64,000 nucleotides of DNA. Origin: Kibdelosporangium banguiense. GTDB taxonomy: Bacteria; Actinomycetota; Actinomycetes; Mycobacteriales; Pseudonocardiaceae. The position numbers and the translations under genes were made by a program. Of this stretch, positions 24,848 through 33,683 are shown one piece after another. The notes beneath the pieces are model-generated. The model was given only the letters and a program-made list of their open reading frames with translations. It was not told the DNA's origin and did no database searches. The stretch lies in NCBI RefSeq assembly GCF_017876405.1, contig NZ_JAGINW010000001.1, positions 4,663,203-4,727,202 of the forward strand, in the 5' to 3' direction. Position 1 is the stretch's first letter. Each line of letters starts with the position of its first letter.

Positions 24848-26079
24848 GCGACGCCGAGAAGAACGGTCACGAACACGACGAACACGACCCCGACGACCGT
24901 GGTTACTTCGGGACGTTCGGCGGCCGTTTCATCCCGGAGGCGCTGATCCCGGCGCTGGACGAGCTGGCGACCGAGTACGACAAGGCCCGCCAGGACCCGG
25001 ACTTCGTCAACGAGCTGCTGCGCCTGCTGCGTGACTACGCGGGCCGGCCGTCGATGCTGACCGAGGCCCCGCGCTTCGCCGAGCACGCCGGTGGTGCGCA
25101 GATCTGGCTCAAGCGCGAAGATCTCAACCACACCGGCTCGCACAAGATCAATAACGTGCTGGGCCAGGCATTGCTCACCAAGCGGATGGGCAAGAAGCGG
25201 GTCATCGCGGAGACCGGCGCGGGCCAGCACGGCGTCGCGACGGCCACCGCGTGCGCGTTGCTGGACCTGGACTGCGTCGTCTACATGGGCGAGGTCGACA
25301 CCGAGCGCCAGGCGCTGAACGTGGCCCGGATGCGGCTGCTCGGCGCCGAGGTGATCCCGGTCAAGACCGGCTCGCGCACCCTCAAGGACGCCATCAACGA
25401 GGCACTCCGCGACTGGGTGACCAATGTGGACACCACGCACTACCTGCTGGGCACGGCGGCCGCGTCGCACCCGTTCCCGCTGATGGTGCGCAACTTCCAC
25501 CGGGTCATCGGTATCGAGGCGCGGGCACAGATCTTGGAGAAGGCGGGACGCCTGCCGGACGCGGTCGCGGCCTGTGTCGGCGGCGGATCCAACGCGATCG
25601 GCATCTTCCACGGTTTCATCGACGACAAGGAAGTCCGGCTGGTCGGCTGGGAGCCCGGCGGGCACGGCATCGACTCCGGTGAGCACGGCGCCACGCTGTC
25701 CGAGGGCTCTCCGGGCCTGCTGCACGGCTCGCGGTCGTACCTGCTGCAGGACGAGGACGGCCAGATCGTCGAGGCGTACTCGATCTCGGCCGGCCTGGAC
25801 TACCCGGGCGTCGGCCCGGAGCACTCGTACCTCAAGGACTCCGGTCGCGCCGAGTACCGCTCGGTCACCGACAAGGAGGCCATGGACGCGTTCCAGCTGC
25901 TGTCGCGCACCGAGGGCATCATTCCGGCGATCGAGTCGGCACATGCCCTGGCCGGTGCCATCAAGCTCGGCAAGGAGCTGGGCCCGCAGAGCGTCATCCT
26001 GGTCAGCCTGTCCGGCCGGGGCGACAAGGACATGGACACCGCGGCCAGGTTCTTCGGCCTGGTAGAAGAGGACGCCTGA
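24844..26079 (+). CDS. trpB: Tryptophan synthase beta chain
   Basis: A 411-aa PLP enzyme that joins indole and serine. The PLP lysine is in NHTGSHKINNVLGQ (about residue 100), with ETGAGQHGVATATA, CVGGGSNAIGIF (phosphate loop) and LSGRGDKDMDT. The N-terminus carries a short His/Asp-rich extension (HEHDEHDPDD) before RGYFGTFGGRFIPE. It overlaps trpC by 4 nt and trpA by 1 nt (TGATG). Confidence 0.97.
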   Translation: MSDAEKNGHEHDEHDPDDRGYFGTFGGRFIPEALIPALDELATEYDKARQDPDFVNELLRLLRDYAGRPSMLTEAPRFAEHAGGAQIWLKREDLNHTGSHKINNVLGQALLTKRMGKKRVIAETGAGQHGVATATACALLDLDCVVYMGEVDTERQALNVARMRLLGAEVIPVKTGSRTLKDAINEALRDWVTNVDTTHYLLGTAAASHPFPLMVRNFHRVIGIEARAQILEKAGRLPDAVAACVGGGSNAIGIFHGFIDDKEVRLVGWEPGGHGIDSGEHGATLSEGSPGLLHGSRSYLLQDEDGQIVEAYSISAGLDYPGVGPEHSYLKDSGRAEYRSVTDKEAMDAFQLLSRTEGIIPAIESAHALAGAIKLGKELGPQSVILVSLSGRGDKDMDTAARFFGLVEEDA

Positions 26080-26879
26080 TGGCCCGCTTGGACGCGTTGT
26101 TCGCCGCCGCGAAAGCCGAGGACCGGGCCGCGCTGGTCGGTTATCTGCCGGCCGGCTACCCGACCGTGGACGGATCCGCCGAGATCCTCTCGGCGATGAT
26201 CGAATCCGGCTGTGACCTGGTCGAAGTCGGTGTGCCGTTCTCCGACCCGGTGCTGGACGGGCCAACTATCCAGAAGGCCGCCGAGCAGGCGCTCAGCGGT
26301 GGCTTCCGGATCCGTGACCTGTTCAAGGTCGTGGAGAAGGTCGCTTCCGCGGGTGGCAACGCCGTGGTCATGACGTACTGGAACCCGGTATACCGCTACG
26401 GCGTGGACGCGTTCGCCCGCGACCTCGCCGCGGCCGGTGGCCTCGGGATCATCACGCCTGACCTGGTGGTCGACGAGGCCGACGAGTGGCTCGCGGCGTC
26501 AGAGGCGCATGACCTGGACCGCATCTTCCTGGTCGCGCCGGCATCCACGGAGGAGCGGATCGCCCGTACGGTCGCCAAGACCAGCGGTTTCCTGTACGCG
26601 GCGGCCGTCATGGGCGTCACAGGCGCCCGCGACGCGGTCAGCGTGGCCGCTCCGGACCTGGTACGGCGCGTCCGGCCGCACACTGACCTGCCGATCGGTG
26701 TCGGCTTGGGCATCCGTTCCGGTGCACAGGCGGCTGAGACGGCCGCGTTCGCTGACGCTGTGATCGTGGGCTCGGCGTTCGTCACCAAGGCGGGCGAAGG
26801 TATCGAACCGGTACGTGCGTTGGCCGCTGAGCTCGCTCAGGGTGTCCGGTCGCGCGTCGCCGCAGGTCAGGCCTCGTGA
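26079..26879 (+). CDS. trpA: Tryptophan synthase alpha chain
   Basis: The 266-aa TIM-barrel subunit that releases indole from IGP. Motifs: ALVGYLPAGYPTVDGS, the catalytic glutamate in CDLVEVGVPFSDPVLDGPTI, MTYWNPVYRYG, and the phosphate-binding PIGVGLGIRSGAQA. It is the last trp gene, followed after a 62-nt gap by lgt, a gene order also seen in mycobacteria. Confidence 0.97.
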   Translation: MARLDALFAAAKAEDRAALVGYLPAGYPTVDGSAEILSAMIESGCDLVEVGVPFSDPVLDGPTIQKAAEQALSGGFRIRDLFKVVEKVASAGGNAVVMTYWNPVYRYGVDAFARDLAAAGGLGIITPDLVVDEADEWLAASEAHDLDRIFLVAPASTEERIARTVAKTSGFLYAAAVMGVTGARDAVSVAAPDLVRRVRPHTDLPIGVGLGIRSGAQAAETAAFADAVIVGSAFVTKAGEGIEPVRALAAELAQGVRSRVAAGQAS

Positions 26880-26941
26880 TTTAGCAACGTTTAGGTCACT
26901 CGCCAGGGTGGTATGCGTGTGGCCTGACGCGAGGCGTTACC

Positions 26942-28090
26942 GTGTGCCGCGTGACCGGTGCGACAGTGTTCCTGGCGAATATCCCTAGCCCGGACAGGGG
27001 CGTATGGGAGATCGGCCCGATTCCGATTCGCGCGTATGCGCTTTTCATCATCCTCGGAATCATCGTGGCCATCTGGTGGGGCGAGAAGCGGCTGCAGGCC
27101 AGGGGCGGACGCCCAGGTGAGGTCGTGGACATCGCGGTGTACGCGGTGCCGTTCGGCCTGATAGGCGGGCGGCTGTACCACGTCATCACGGACTATCACC
27201 GGTACTTCGGTGAGGGCAAGAACCCGATCGACGCCCTGAAGATCTGGGAGGGCGGCCTGGGTATCTGGGGCGCCATCGCCCTGGGTGCCGTGGGCGCGTG
27301 GCTGGGCGCCAAGCGCAAGGGCATCCCGCTGCCGGTGTTCGCCGACGCGGTCGCGCCCGGCATCGTGGTGGCGCAGGCCATCGGCCGGATCGGCAACTAC
27401 TTCAACCAGGAGCTCTACGGCGGGCCGACCACGCTGCCCTGGGGCCTGGAGATCTACCAGCGGATCAACCCGGCGACCGGTCTGGAAGACCCGCTGTCCG
27501 GTGTCGCCATCGACCACACGCCGATCGCCATCGTGCACCCGACGTTCCTCTACGAGCTGCTCTGGAACCTGGGCGTGGCGCTGCTCGTGGTCTACGTGGA
27601 CCGCAAGATGCGCCTGGGCCACGGCCGCGCGTTCGCTCTCTACGTCGCCGGTTACACGCTGGGCCGGACGTGGATCGAGCTGATGCGTACCGACGCCGCC
27701 ACGATGGTCGCCGGCGTCCGGATCAACGTCTGGGTCTCGGTGCTGGTCTTCATCGGCGCGGTCTTCTACTTCATCATCGCCCGCAACAAGGGCGAACGTG
27801 AGGATCTGGCCCTGTTGCGCGGCGACGGCACCCCACAGGACCCGGCGCCCATCGAGGTCTCCGAAGACGCCGAGGACAAGGACGACGAAGAGAAGGAAGC
27901 CGAGGACAAGGCTTCCGACAAGGACTCCGACTCCGACTCCGACTCCGACGAGAAGGCCGACGACGAGAAGGCGGCCGACTCGCAGTCGCAGGAGAAGGAC
28001 GAGTCCGCAGGCGAGAAAGAGGAAGCCAAGGTCCCGGCGGCTCCCGAAGCCGGGACCGAGGCGGCCGAGGAGCCTAAGAAGAAGGACTGA
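26942..28090 (+). CDS. lgt: Prolipoprotein diacylglyceryl transferase with acidic C-terminal tail
   Basis: A 382-aa inner-membrane enzyme that attaches diacylglycerol to lipobox cysteines. The first ~280 residues are the canonical seven-helix Lgt with PIPIRAYALFIILGI, GGRLYHVITDY, the signature GRIGNYFNQELYG, and HPTFLYELLWN. The final ~100 residues are a hydrophilic tail very rich in Asp, Glu, Lys and Ser, including a (SD)n run, absent from the E. coli enzyme and probably cytoplasmic and disordered. GTG 26942 is chosen because GAGG lies about 7 nt upstream. It overlaps the convergent gene by 17 nt. Confidence 0.93.
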   Translation: MCRVTGATVFLANIPSPDRGVWEIGPIPIRAYALFIILGIIVAIWWGEKRLQARGGRPGEVVDIAVYAVPFGLIGGRLYHVITDYHRYFGEGKNPIDALKIWEGGLGIWGAIALGAVGAWLGAKRKGIPLPVFADAVAPGIVVAQAIGRIGNYFNQELYGGPTTLPWGLEIYQRINPATGLEDPLSGVAIDHTPIAIVHPTFLYELLWNLGVALLVVYVDRKMRLGHGRAFALYVAGYTLGRTWIELMRTDAATMVAGVRINVWVSVLVFIGAVFYFIIARNKGEREDLALLRGDGTPQDPAPIEVSEDAEDKDDEEKEAEDKASDKDSDSDSDSDEKADDEKAADSQSQEKDESAGEKEEAKVPAAPEAGTEAAEEPKKKD

Positions 28091-29150
28091 CCAGTCCCTT
28101 CCCCGTGATCAGGGGAAGATCCAGAGCGGTGAGCAGTCCCGGCGGCGCGTTGACGACCGCCGGGATTGCGTTTACCAGGCGCATTGCGGTCGTCTTGAGG
28201 CCTGCGGTGTTGTGGTCACCGTCGGAGGCCATCAGCTGCAGATCCAGGGTCATCGTGGGTTCGCCGGTGACGATGACGCGGTAACTGCCGTGACCGACAG
28301 GCTGAGGCCAGTCTGGGGCGAGGTCGGCGCGTAGCCGTGTGACGTGCTCCAGGACGCACACCGCGCGGCCCTGGTACATGCCTTTCACCTCGAAGCGGAG
28401 CGCCGCGGCGGTGTCCTTCTCCACGACACCGGACTTGATCTCGAACCGTTCCGGAGCCCGGACGATCTCGTGGTCCGCGGTCACCTCGTCCAGCGAGATG
28501 CCGAGCCCCGCGGCGATCTGCTGCACGACGCTGCCCCACGCCAGCGGGAGCACGCCGGGCTGCAGGAGCAGCGGTATCTCGCCTTCGGGCAGGCCGAAAC
28601 CCATGATGTCGAACAGGACTTTGCGGTTGTCGTAGGTGGAGTAGTCCAGGATCTCCTGGCAACGCACCTGGTCGACACGCTCGCTGATGCCGGTCAGGGC
28701 CAGCGGCAGGGCGTCGTTGGCGAACCCCGGGTCGATCCCGTTGACCCACAACGAGGCGTTGCCCTCCTTCGCAGCGGCCTTGACCGACCCGGACACCTCC
28801 TCGGGCACGACCCCGTCCGGGAACTGGAGGAAGACCGGGGAACTGGACACGACGTTGACACCGGCCCGCAGAATCCGGGCCAGGTCCTCCAGGGCCTCGT
28901 TGAGCCGGTCGTCGGCCATCGCGGTGTACACGACACAGTCAGGTTTCAACGCCAGCAAGGCATCCGCGTCGTTCGTGGCCTGAACCCCAAGCGTACGGCC
29001 AAGTCCCGCGAGGTCGCCGGCATCACGGCCGGCCTTGGCCTCGGAGGACACCCAGACACCGGCCAGTTCCAGATCCGGGCGGGCGTCGATCCCGGCGATC
29101 GCGTGCCGCCCGACATTCCCGGTGCTCCACTGGACGACTCGGTACGTCAC
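28074..29150 (-). CDS. DapB-like NAD(P)H-dependent oxidoreductase
   Basis: A 358-aa Rossmann protein of the actinobacterial dihydrodipicolinate-reductase-like group (also like 2,4-diaminopentanoate dehydrogenase). The N-terminus YRVVQWSTGNVGRHAIAGI carries the nucleotide-binding GxxGxxG-type loop. GFANDALPLALTGIS and a long C-terminal domain follow. It is not a lysine-pathway DapB. ATG overlaps the stop of the SDR gene, so the two enzymes are co-expressed and may act on the same, perhaps steroid or lipid, substrate given the operator upstream of the SDR. Confidence 0.8.
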   Translation of the reverse strand: MTYRVVQWSTGNVGRHAIAGIDARPDLELAGVWVSSEAKAGRDAGDLAGLGRTLGVQATNDADALLALKPDCVVYTAMADDRLNEALEDLARILRAGVNVVSSSPVFLQFPDGVVPEEVSGSVKAAAKEGNASLWVNGIDPGFANDALPLALTGISERVDQVRCQEILDYSTYDNRKVLFDIMGFGLPEGEIPLLLQPGVLPLAWGSVVQQIAAGLGISLDEVTADHEIVRAPERFEIKSGVVEKDTAAALRFEVKGMYQGRAVCVLEHVTRLRADLAPDWPQPVGHGSYRVIVTGEPTMTLDLQLMASDGDHNTAGLKTTAMRLVNAIPAVVNAPPGLLTALDLPLITGKGLVSPSS

Positions 29151-29935
29151 AGGTCCTCCAGCCCGAGTTCGAGCGTCGGGCGTTCGGTGCCGCCGTCGAC
29201 TTCGATGACCTTGCCCGTCACGAACTTGCCCGCCTCGCTGGTCAGATACAGGACGGTCGCGGCGATGTCCTCCGGTTCGCCGATCACGCGCAGCGGGGTG
29301 GCCTGCTCCATCTTGGTCTTGATTTCCTCGTTGCTGAGCACGATGTCCAGCGCCGACGTGGCCACCGATCCCACGCAGATGGCGTTCACCCGGATCTTCG
29401 GCGAAAGATCGGTCGCGGCGAGTCTCGTGTAGTGCGAGAGCGCGGCTTTGGCGGTCCCGTATGCGAGAAAACCGCGCCCGCTCAACCGGCCCAGGACCGA
29501 GGAGATGTTCACGATCGACCCGCCGCCGGTCTCCAGCATCACGGGCACCGCGGCCAGGTTCAGCGCGTGCGCGGTCGCCACGTTGAAGTGGAACGCGTCT
29601 TTGAGGATGTCGGGCGTGGTGTTGACGAACGGCGCGGGCATGGTCCCGCCGACGTTGTTCACCACGATGTCCAGCCGCCCGAACGACTCCTGGGCCGCGG
29701 CCACGAGCGCCGGTATCTCGTCTAGGTTGTTCAGATCGGCGGGCACCACCTTGGCCCGCCGCCCGGCCTGCTCGATCTGTTCGGCGACGTCTTTGAGCTG
29801 TTCGGCGGTCCGCGCGGAGATCACGACATCCGCACCCGCCTCAGCCAGCGCGACGGCCGTGGCCGCACCGATTCCCCGCCCAGCCCCGGTGACCACAGCC
29901 ACCTTGCCGCTCACTGCGAAACGATCAAGGATCAC
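29147..29935 (-). CDS. Short-chain dehydrogenase/reductase
   Basis: A 262-aa classical SDR. It has the cofactor motif VAVVTGAGRGIGAATAVAL, NNVGG (for NNAG), the catalytic Ser/Tyr/Lys as ISSVLGRLSGRGFLAYGTAKAAL, and a C-terminal EVDGGTERP. GTG 29935 is chosen: a longer frame reaches 29983, but a KstR-like operator (29944-29957) would then lie inside the coding sequence. It is first in a two-gene unit with the DapB-like oxidoreductase. Confidence 0.88.
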   Translation of the reverse strand: MILDRFAVSGKVAVVTGAGRGIGAATAVALAEAGADVVISARTAEQLKDVAEQIEQAGRRAKVVPADLNNLDEIPALVAAAQESFGRLDIVVNNVGGTMPAPFVNTTPDILKDAFHFNVATAHALNLAAVPVMLETGGGSIVNISSVLGRLSGRGFLAYGTAKAALSHYTRLAATDLSPKIRVNAICVGSVATSALDIVLSNEEIKTKMEQATPLRVIGEPEDIAATVLYLTSEAGKFVTGKVIEVDGGTERPTLELGLEDL

Positions 29936-29943
29936 CGGAAAAC

Positions 29944-29957
29944 TGTAACACGTTCTA
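29944..29957. promoter_or_regulatory. KstR-like operator upstream of the SDR gene
   Basis: The 14-mer TGTAACACGTTCTA matches TNNAACNNGTTNNA, the site of the actinobacterial steroid/lipid regulator KstR. It sits 9-22 nt upstream of the proposed SDR start, where a repressor would act. The motif is short, so a chance match is possible. Confidence 0.5.
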
Positions 29958-29987
29958 CTGGCTGTGCCAGGCCTGAAGAGCACCTGG

Positions 29988-30572
29988 TCACCGGCCCGCC
30001 TCTCGCGCCGTCTGCTCCAACTGGTTCCGGTAGTTTTCCCACCAGGTTTTGTCGCCTAGCGCCACGGCATTGTTGTCCAGCCACAATCCGGTGGCCCCAT
30101 CGATCAACTCCCGGACGATGTCAGCGTGCCCGGCGTGCCGATGGGTCTCACCGATCATGCGTATCACGATGTGGTGCAGAGTCACCTCGTTCCGGTCTTC
30201 CGGCCAGTGCGGCACGTGACCGATCGCATCCAACGGCAGCGCATTGATCGTCGCGTCCGAATGCGCCCACGCCCGGTGGTACAGCCCCACAATGTCGTCG
30301 CGTGACTCGTCGGCGGTCGCCCACATGTCCGCGTTGACGCTCGCGTCATCATCGAACCAGGGCAGCGGCTCACCGGAGGGCCGCCCAAAGGTGTCTCCGA
30401 GATATCCCAGTTCGCAGCTCGCAACGTGCTTGATCAACCCCAGCAAGTTGGTGCCGGTCGGCGTCAACGGCCTGCGGATGTCGTACTCCGAGAGCCCGTC
30501 AAGCTTCCACACCAAGGCATCGCGGGCAGCTTGCAGATAGCGGTGAAGATCCGCCTTCGGTTCCGTGGTCAT
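29988..30572 (-). CDS. DinB-family (DUF664-like) protein
   Basis: A 194-aa four-helix-bundle protein. The metal-site histidines appear as LIKHVASCELGYL (about residue 50) and HHIVIRMIGETHRHAGHADI near residue 150, the arrangement of DinB/DUF664 proteins, some of which are thiol-dependent (mycothiol) S-transferases. ATG 30572 has GAGAGG about 9 nt upstream. A tail WWENYRNQLEQTAREAG closes the protein. The substrate is unknown. Confidence 0.87.
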   Translation of the reverse strand: MTTEPKADLHRYLQAARDALVWKLDGLSEYDIRRPLTPTGTNLLGLIKHVASCELGYLGDTFGRPSGEPLPWFDDDASVNADMWATADESRDDIVGLYHRAWAHSDATINALPLDAIGHVPHWPEDRNEVTLHHIVIRMIGETHRHAGHADIVRELIDGATGLWLDNNAVALGDKTWWENYRNQLEQTAREAGR

Positions 30573-30628
30573 GCGCAGCAGCCTCTCACCCACCACCGAC
30601 AATTTTCGTACCCGATACGGTGCGGGTC

Positions 30629-31456
30629 ATGAGTGCGCTGGAGGAGCTTGTCGCGCGGGTGCCGCCGCCCTTGGAGCCGGTCGACGCGACGGGTGACTGG
30701 GCTGGGCTGGGATTGGTCTTGCCGGCTGACTACCGGGGTTTGGTCGAGCGTTATGGCAGCGGTACGTTCTGCGACCTGGTGACTCTGCTTCCGCCGTTCG
30801 GTCCGTGCACGTTGCTGGGTTATGGCGTGGATTTGCTTGATGGCGATCGCGAGTTCCGGGATGAGGGCGGGGACATCGACCCGGAGGACTATCCGTATCC
30901 GCTCTATCCGGAGCCTGGTGGGCTGTTGATCTGGGCGACGTCCTCCAATGGCCCGCGTCTGTGCTGGCTCACGAAGGGGGAGCCGGACGAGTGGCCGGTG
31001 GTGGCCTGGGATCCGAAGACTTTCGACTACGAGCGACACGATCTGGGCGCGGTGGAGTTCCTGGAAAGCTGGCTCAGCGGCGGGCTGGAAAGTGACATTC
31101 TGCCGGCGCCGCAGGCACAGTGGTTCGAGTCGCCCCGCGAACTGGAGCACGCCTACGTGCGTTTGACCGAAGGCTCACTGCCGTATGTGGAGCGCCTCCG
31201 GATCCTGTGCGAAGCCCTTGCACCAACACAAGATCGTGGCGGCGTCCGGTTGGACGACGGCACCCGGCAGGACCACTTCGCCACAGCAACATGGCAGCTC
31301 ACCTACGAAACGGCCTACGGCCACCAGATCCGGGTCGCCTATCCGCCGGAGGAAGAGCAGCAGGCCCGGGAAACTCTGCTGCAGGCCGTAGAATTGATGG
31401 GCTGCGCAGTGAAGTCAGTGACCGATGGCAACGGCGCCAAGATGTGGGGCCGTTGA
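30629..31456 (+). CDS. SMI1/KNR4 (SUKH) family protein
   Basis: A 275-aa acidic cytoplasmic protein whose N-terminal ~150 residues fit the SUKH fold: LGLVLPADYRGLVERYGSGTF, PPFGPCTLL, GGLLIWATSSNGPRLCWL and EPDEWPVVAW. SUKH proteins are often immunity proteins for contact-dependent or polymorphic toxins, but no toxin gene is adjacent here. The C-terminal part (LTYETAYGHQIRVAYPPEE) is not recognised. ATG 30629 is preferred to the upstream GTG 30620. Confidence 0.78.
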   Translation: MSALEELVARVPPPLEPVDATGDWAGLGLVLPADYRGLVERYGSGTFCDLVTLLPPFGPCTLLGYGVDLLDGDREFRDEGGDIDPEDYPYPLYPEPGGLLIWATSSNGPRLCWLTKGEPDEWPVVAWDPKTFDYERHDLGAVEFLESWLSGGLESDILPAPQAQWFESPRELEHAYVRLTEGSLPYVERLRILCEALAPTQDRGGVRLDDGTRQDHFATATWQLTYETAYGHQIRVAYPPEEEQQARETLLQAVELMGCAVKSVTDGNGAKMWGR

Positions 31457-31499
31457 CCCGCCACGAGGATCAGCTCTCGTCGAGGATCGCATGGACGTC

Positions 31500-31659
31500 G
31501 AGGGCTGGTAGTAGCACGCTTGAGCTTGTCGACGTAGACATCGCAGAGCCAGGCGAAGGTCGCCAGGTTGGTCACGACGCGCGCATAGGCGACCCGCTGA
31601 CCACTCGCGTGATAGACGCCGAGATTCAGCGAGGCATTGACCCAGTATTCGATTCGCGT
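31500..31659 (-). pseudogene. Relic of a GNAT acetyltransferase
   Basis: Reading the minus strand gives RIEYWVNASLNLGVYHASG, then QRVAYARVVTNLATFAWL and CDVYVDKLKRA. These match the centre of small GNAT proteins (LGVY..G..VGYARVVTD.ATFAYL.DVYV). The match stops where the acetyl-CoA-binding R/Q-x-x-G-x-G/A motif should be, and the frame runs on into non-homologous text. No intact start is present. It looks like a decayed gene fragment. Confidence 0.5.
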
Positions 31660-31673
31660 TGCTGATCTTCGCT

Positions 31674-32062
31674 GGGCGATGATGCTGTTGTGCGGACTGG
31701 GGCGACGTTCGGTTGTCGGGTGATCATGGTGGGAGCTCGGCGCGGGCGCTGAGGCTTGAGCACACGCACATGTCCGAGGTTGGGGATCGGGTAGGGCGTG
31801 GTGCGGAGACCGTCCGTCGCACGTCGCTGTGACTGTTGTCGGGATTGGCGAGCTCGTCGATCACCTCCACTGGTTGCTGGATCGGCTTGAGCCGAAGGCT
31901 GATGTGGTGTGGCGGCTGGTGGATCAGGGATATGTGGTCGATTGGTTCTGCTTTGCCGTGTCAGGGGCGACCGAGCACGCGGTCGAACTCGGCAGGTCGC
32001 TTCTCAAGAGGCTGTTGGTACTGCCAGGTGACCTCCCGCTTGATGTCATGGGAGACGAGTGA
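31674..32062 (+). pseudogene. Frameshifted DUF4279-like gene
   Basis: The C-terminal part, open from 31829, reads VGIGELVDHLHWLLDRLEP then GYVVDWFCFAV and ends in GDE. The text upstream in another frame (LRLEHTHMSEVGDRVGRG then AETVRRTSL) is the natural preceding piece of a DUF4279 protein. A single missing base near 31828 (ctgtga instead of ctgtgga) explains the break, and a second shift is likely near 31700. The gene is probably non-functional unless these are sequencing errors. Confidence 0.55.
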
Positions 32063-32068
32063 TTGTCA

Positions 32069-32872
32069 TCAGGTGCGGGGGATGAGGGCGTTGCGGCGGA
32101 CGTCGGACCAGGCTGGGTCGTTGCAGAGACCGCAGGTGGCGTCTGGGCCTAAGAACATGCTGCGGGCGGATTGGTCGCCGGCGAGCCAGTAGCGGAACCA
32201 GGCGGTGGTGACGCCGCGGTATCCGCCGCCGTTGCCTGTTGGGGTGGTGTGGGTGGCTCCGGCGAGTTCTCCGTAGACGGCGGGAATGTGGGTGGCGGCG
32301 GTGTAGCGGGGGAGCACGAGCAGCAGCGGCAGGACGACCACGTCCAACTGGCCTGCGAGGATCAGCATGGGGCCGTGCAACGACTGCACGTCGCCCAGTG
32401 GTCCGGGCTGAATCGGCACTGTCGTGTCGATCCGGGGATCGGCGCCGGCTGTGATCGCCCCGCCTCCGCCCTGGGAATGCCCGCTGGTGCCGACGTTGCC
32501 GACATCGACCTTGCCGAAGTACACACTCCCGGGCTGGGAGTTCTCGGCCTCAAGGGCGTCCAGGCCGGCCAGTATCTCCTGTCCTGAACCGGAGTTCGGG
32601 GTGTTGGCGGCGGCCACGATGAAACCGTATGAGGCCCAGTGCCGGAGTAAGCCGTCGTAGACCGCCGGAGCGGATCCGGTTCCGTTGCCCCACAGGATCA
32701 CGGGGTGAGGCCCGTCGAGAGAAGCGGGCCGGTAGACGGTGTGTGCGTCGTCAAGTGCTTCGACGACAACAGGATGCGGCCCAGGAGCGGACCAGTTGGT
32801 AGTGGCAGAAGCCGCCGGAGCCACCGAGAAGAAGGTGACCAGGGCGAGCAGCAGGGATGTCAGCCGGGTCAT
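32069..32872 (-). CDS. Secreted alpha/beta hydrolase (cutinase/PETase-like fold)
   Basis: A 267-aa exported esterase-like protein. A signal peptide (LLLALVTFFSVAPAASA) is followed by HPVILWGNGTGSAP (oxyanion region), the nucleophile elbow GTSGHSQGGGGAI, the Asp in LAGQLDVVVLP and the His in LAGATHTTPTG. The GHSxGG elbow and overall order resemble polyester hydrolases and the dienelactone-hydrolase clan. A C-terminal Cys pair (CGLC) may form a disulfide. The substrate is unknown. Confidence 0.83.
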   Translation of the reverse strand: MTRLTSLLLALVTFFSVAPAASATTNWSAPGPHPVVVEALDDAHTVYRPASLDGPHPVILWGNGTGSAPAVYDGLLRHWASYGFIVAAANTPNSGSGQEILAGLDALEAENSQPGSVYFGKVDVGNVGTSGHSQGGGGAITAGADPRIDTTVPIQPGPLGDVQSLHGPMLILAGQLDVVVLPLLLVLPRYTAATHIPAVYGELAGATHTTPTGNGGGYRGVTTAWFRYWLAGDQSARSMFLGPDATCGLCNDPAWSDVRRNALIPRT

Positions 32873-32906
32873 GGTTCAAGCTTGCTCTGGGACAGCTGGA
32901 ATTGCA

Positions 32907-33683
32907 TCACTCGATCGGGCGGCGTTTGGGGACCACGACGGGATTTCCATCGGGTCCGTCCAGCACGGCGAGCCTGGCGTCATAGTGCCTGGCAAGCACT
33001 TCACTGTCCAGTACTGTCGCCGCATTCCCTTTGGCGACAACACTTCCACGGTCCAGCAACAGCAGCTGGTCGGCGTACTGCCCGGCGAGAGTCAGGTCGT
33101 GCAGCGTTGAGACAACGGTTGTCCCGTCCTCGGTACGCAACCGGTCCACGAGATCCAGCAGGGACTGGGCGTGCCCGATGTCCAGTCCTGTTGTCGGTTC
33201 GTCCAACAGCAGGATCCCGGTCTGCTGGGCCAGTACCCGGGCCAGGACGGCCCGTTGCCGTTCACCGCCGGACAGGGTCCGCAGCTGCCGTCCCGCCAGC
33301 GAAGTGAGATCGAGCCGCGCAAGTACCTGCTGCACAACGGAAAGATCCCGGGCCCCTTCCCGGGCCAAGGCGCCCAGGTGCGGAGTGCGCCCCAGCAGGG
33401 CGTAGTCGGTCACCGACAACCCTTCAGGCAGAACAGGAACCTGAGGCGCGTAGCCCACAGCACGGGCCCGTTCCCGGGAAGTCAGCTCCCCGACCGGCTT
33501 GCCGTCCAGCAGAACCGAGCCGGAACACGGGACCAGGCCCGCGATGGCCTTCAGCAGAGTCGACTTCCCGGCCCCGTTCGGTCCGATGATCGCCAGCCAG
33601 CTGCCACGCGGCACCGGCACGGAAACCCCGGACACCACCGGCTTTCCGCGGTACCCCGCGCTCACACCCACCAGTTCGATCAC
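32907..33683 (-). CDS. Iron-siderophore/cobalamin-type importer ATPase
   Basis: A 258-aa ATP-binding protein of the FecE/BtuD family. It has Walker A GPNGAGKSTLLKAIAGL, the signature LRTLSGGERQRAVLARVLAQ, Walker B GILLLDEPTTGLD, and the H-loop STLHDLTLAGQYAD. ATG overlaps the stop of the permease gene (4 nt). With the permease and binding protein it completes a type-II importer. It is last in the SBP-permease-ATPase order. Confidence 0.92.
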   Translation of the reverse strand: MIELVGVSAGYRGKPVVSGVSVPVPRGSWLAIIGPNGAGKSTLLKAIAGLVPCSGSVLLDGKPVGELTSRERARAVGYAPQVPVLPEGLSVTDYALLGRTPHLGALAREGARDLSVVQQVLARLDLTSLAGRQLRTLSGGERQRAVLARVLAQQTGILLLDEPTTGLDIGHAQSLLDLVDRLRTEDGTTVVSTLHDLTLAGQYADQLLLLDRGSVVAKGNAATVLDSEVLARHYDARLAVLDGPDGNPVVVPKRRPIE

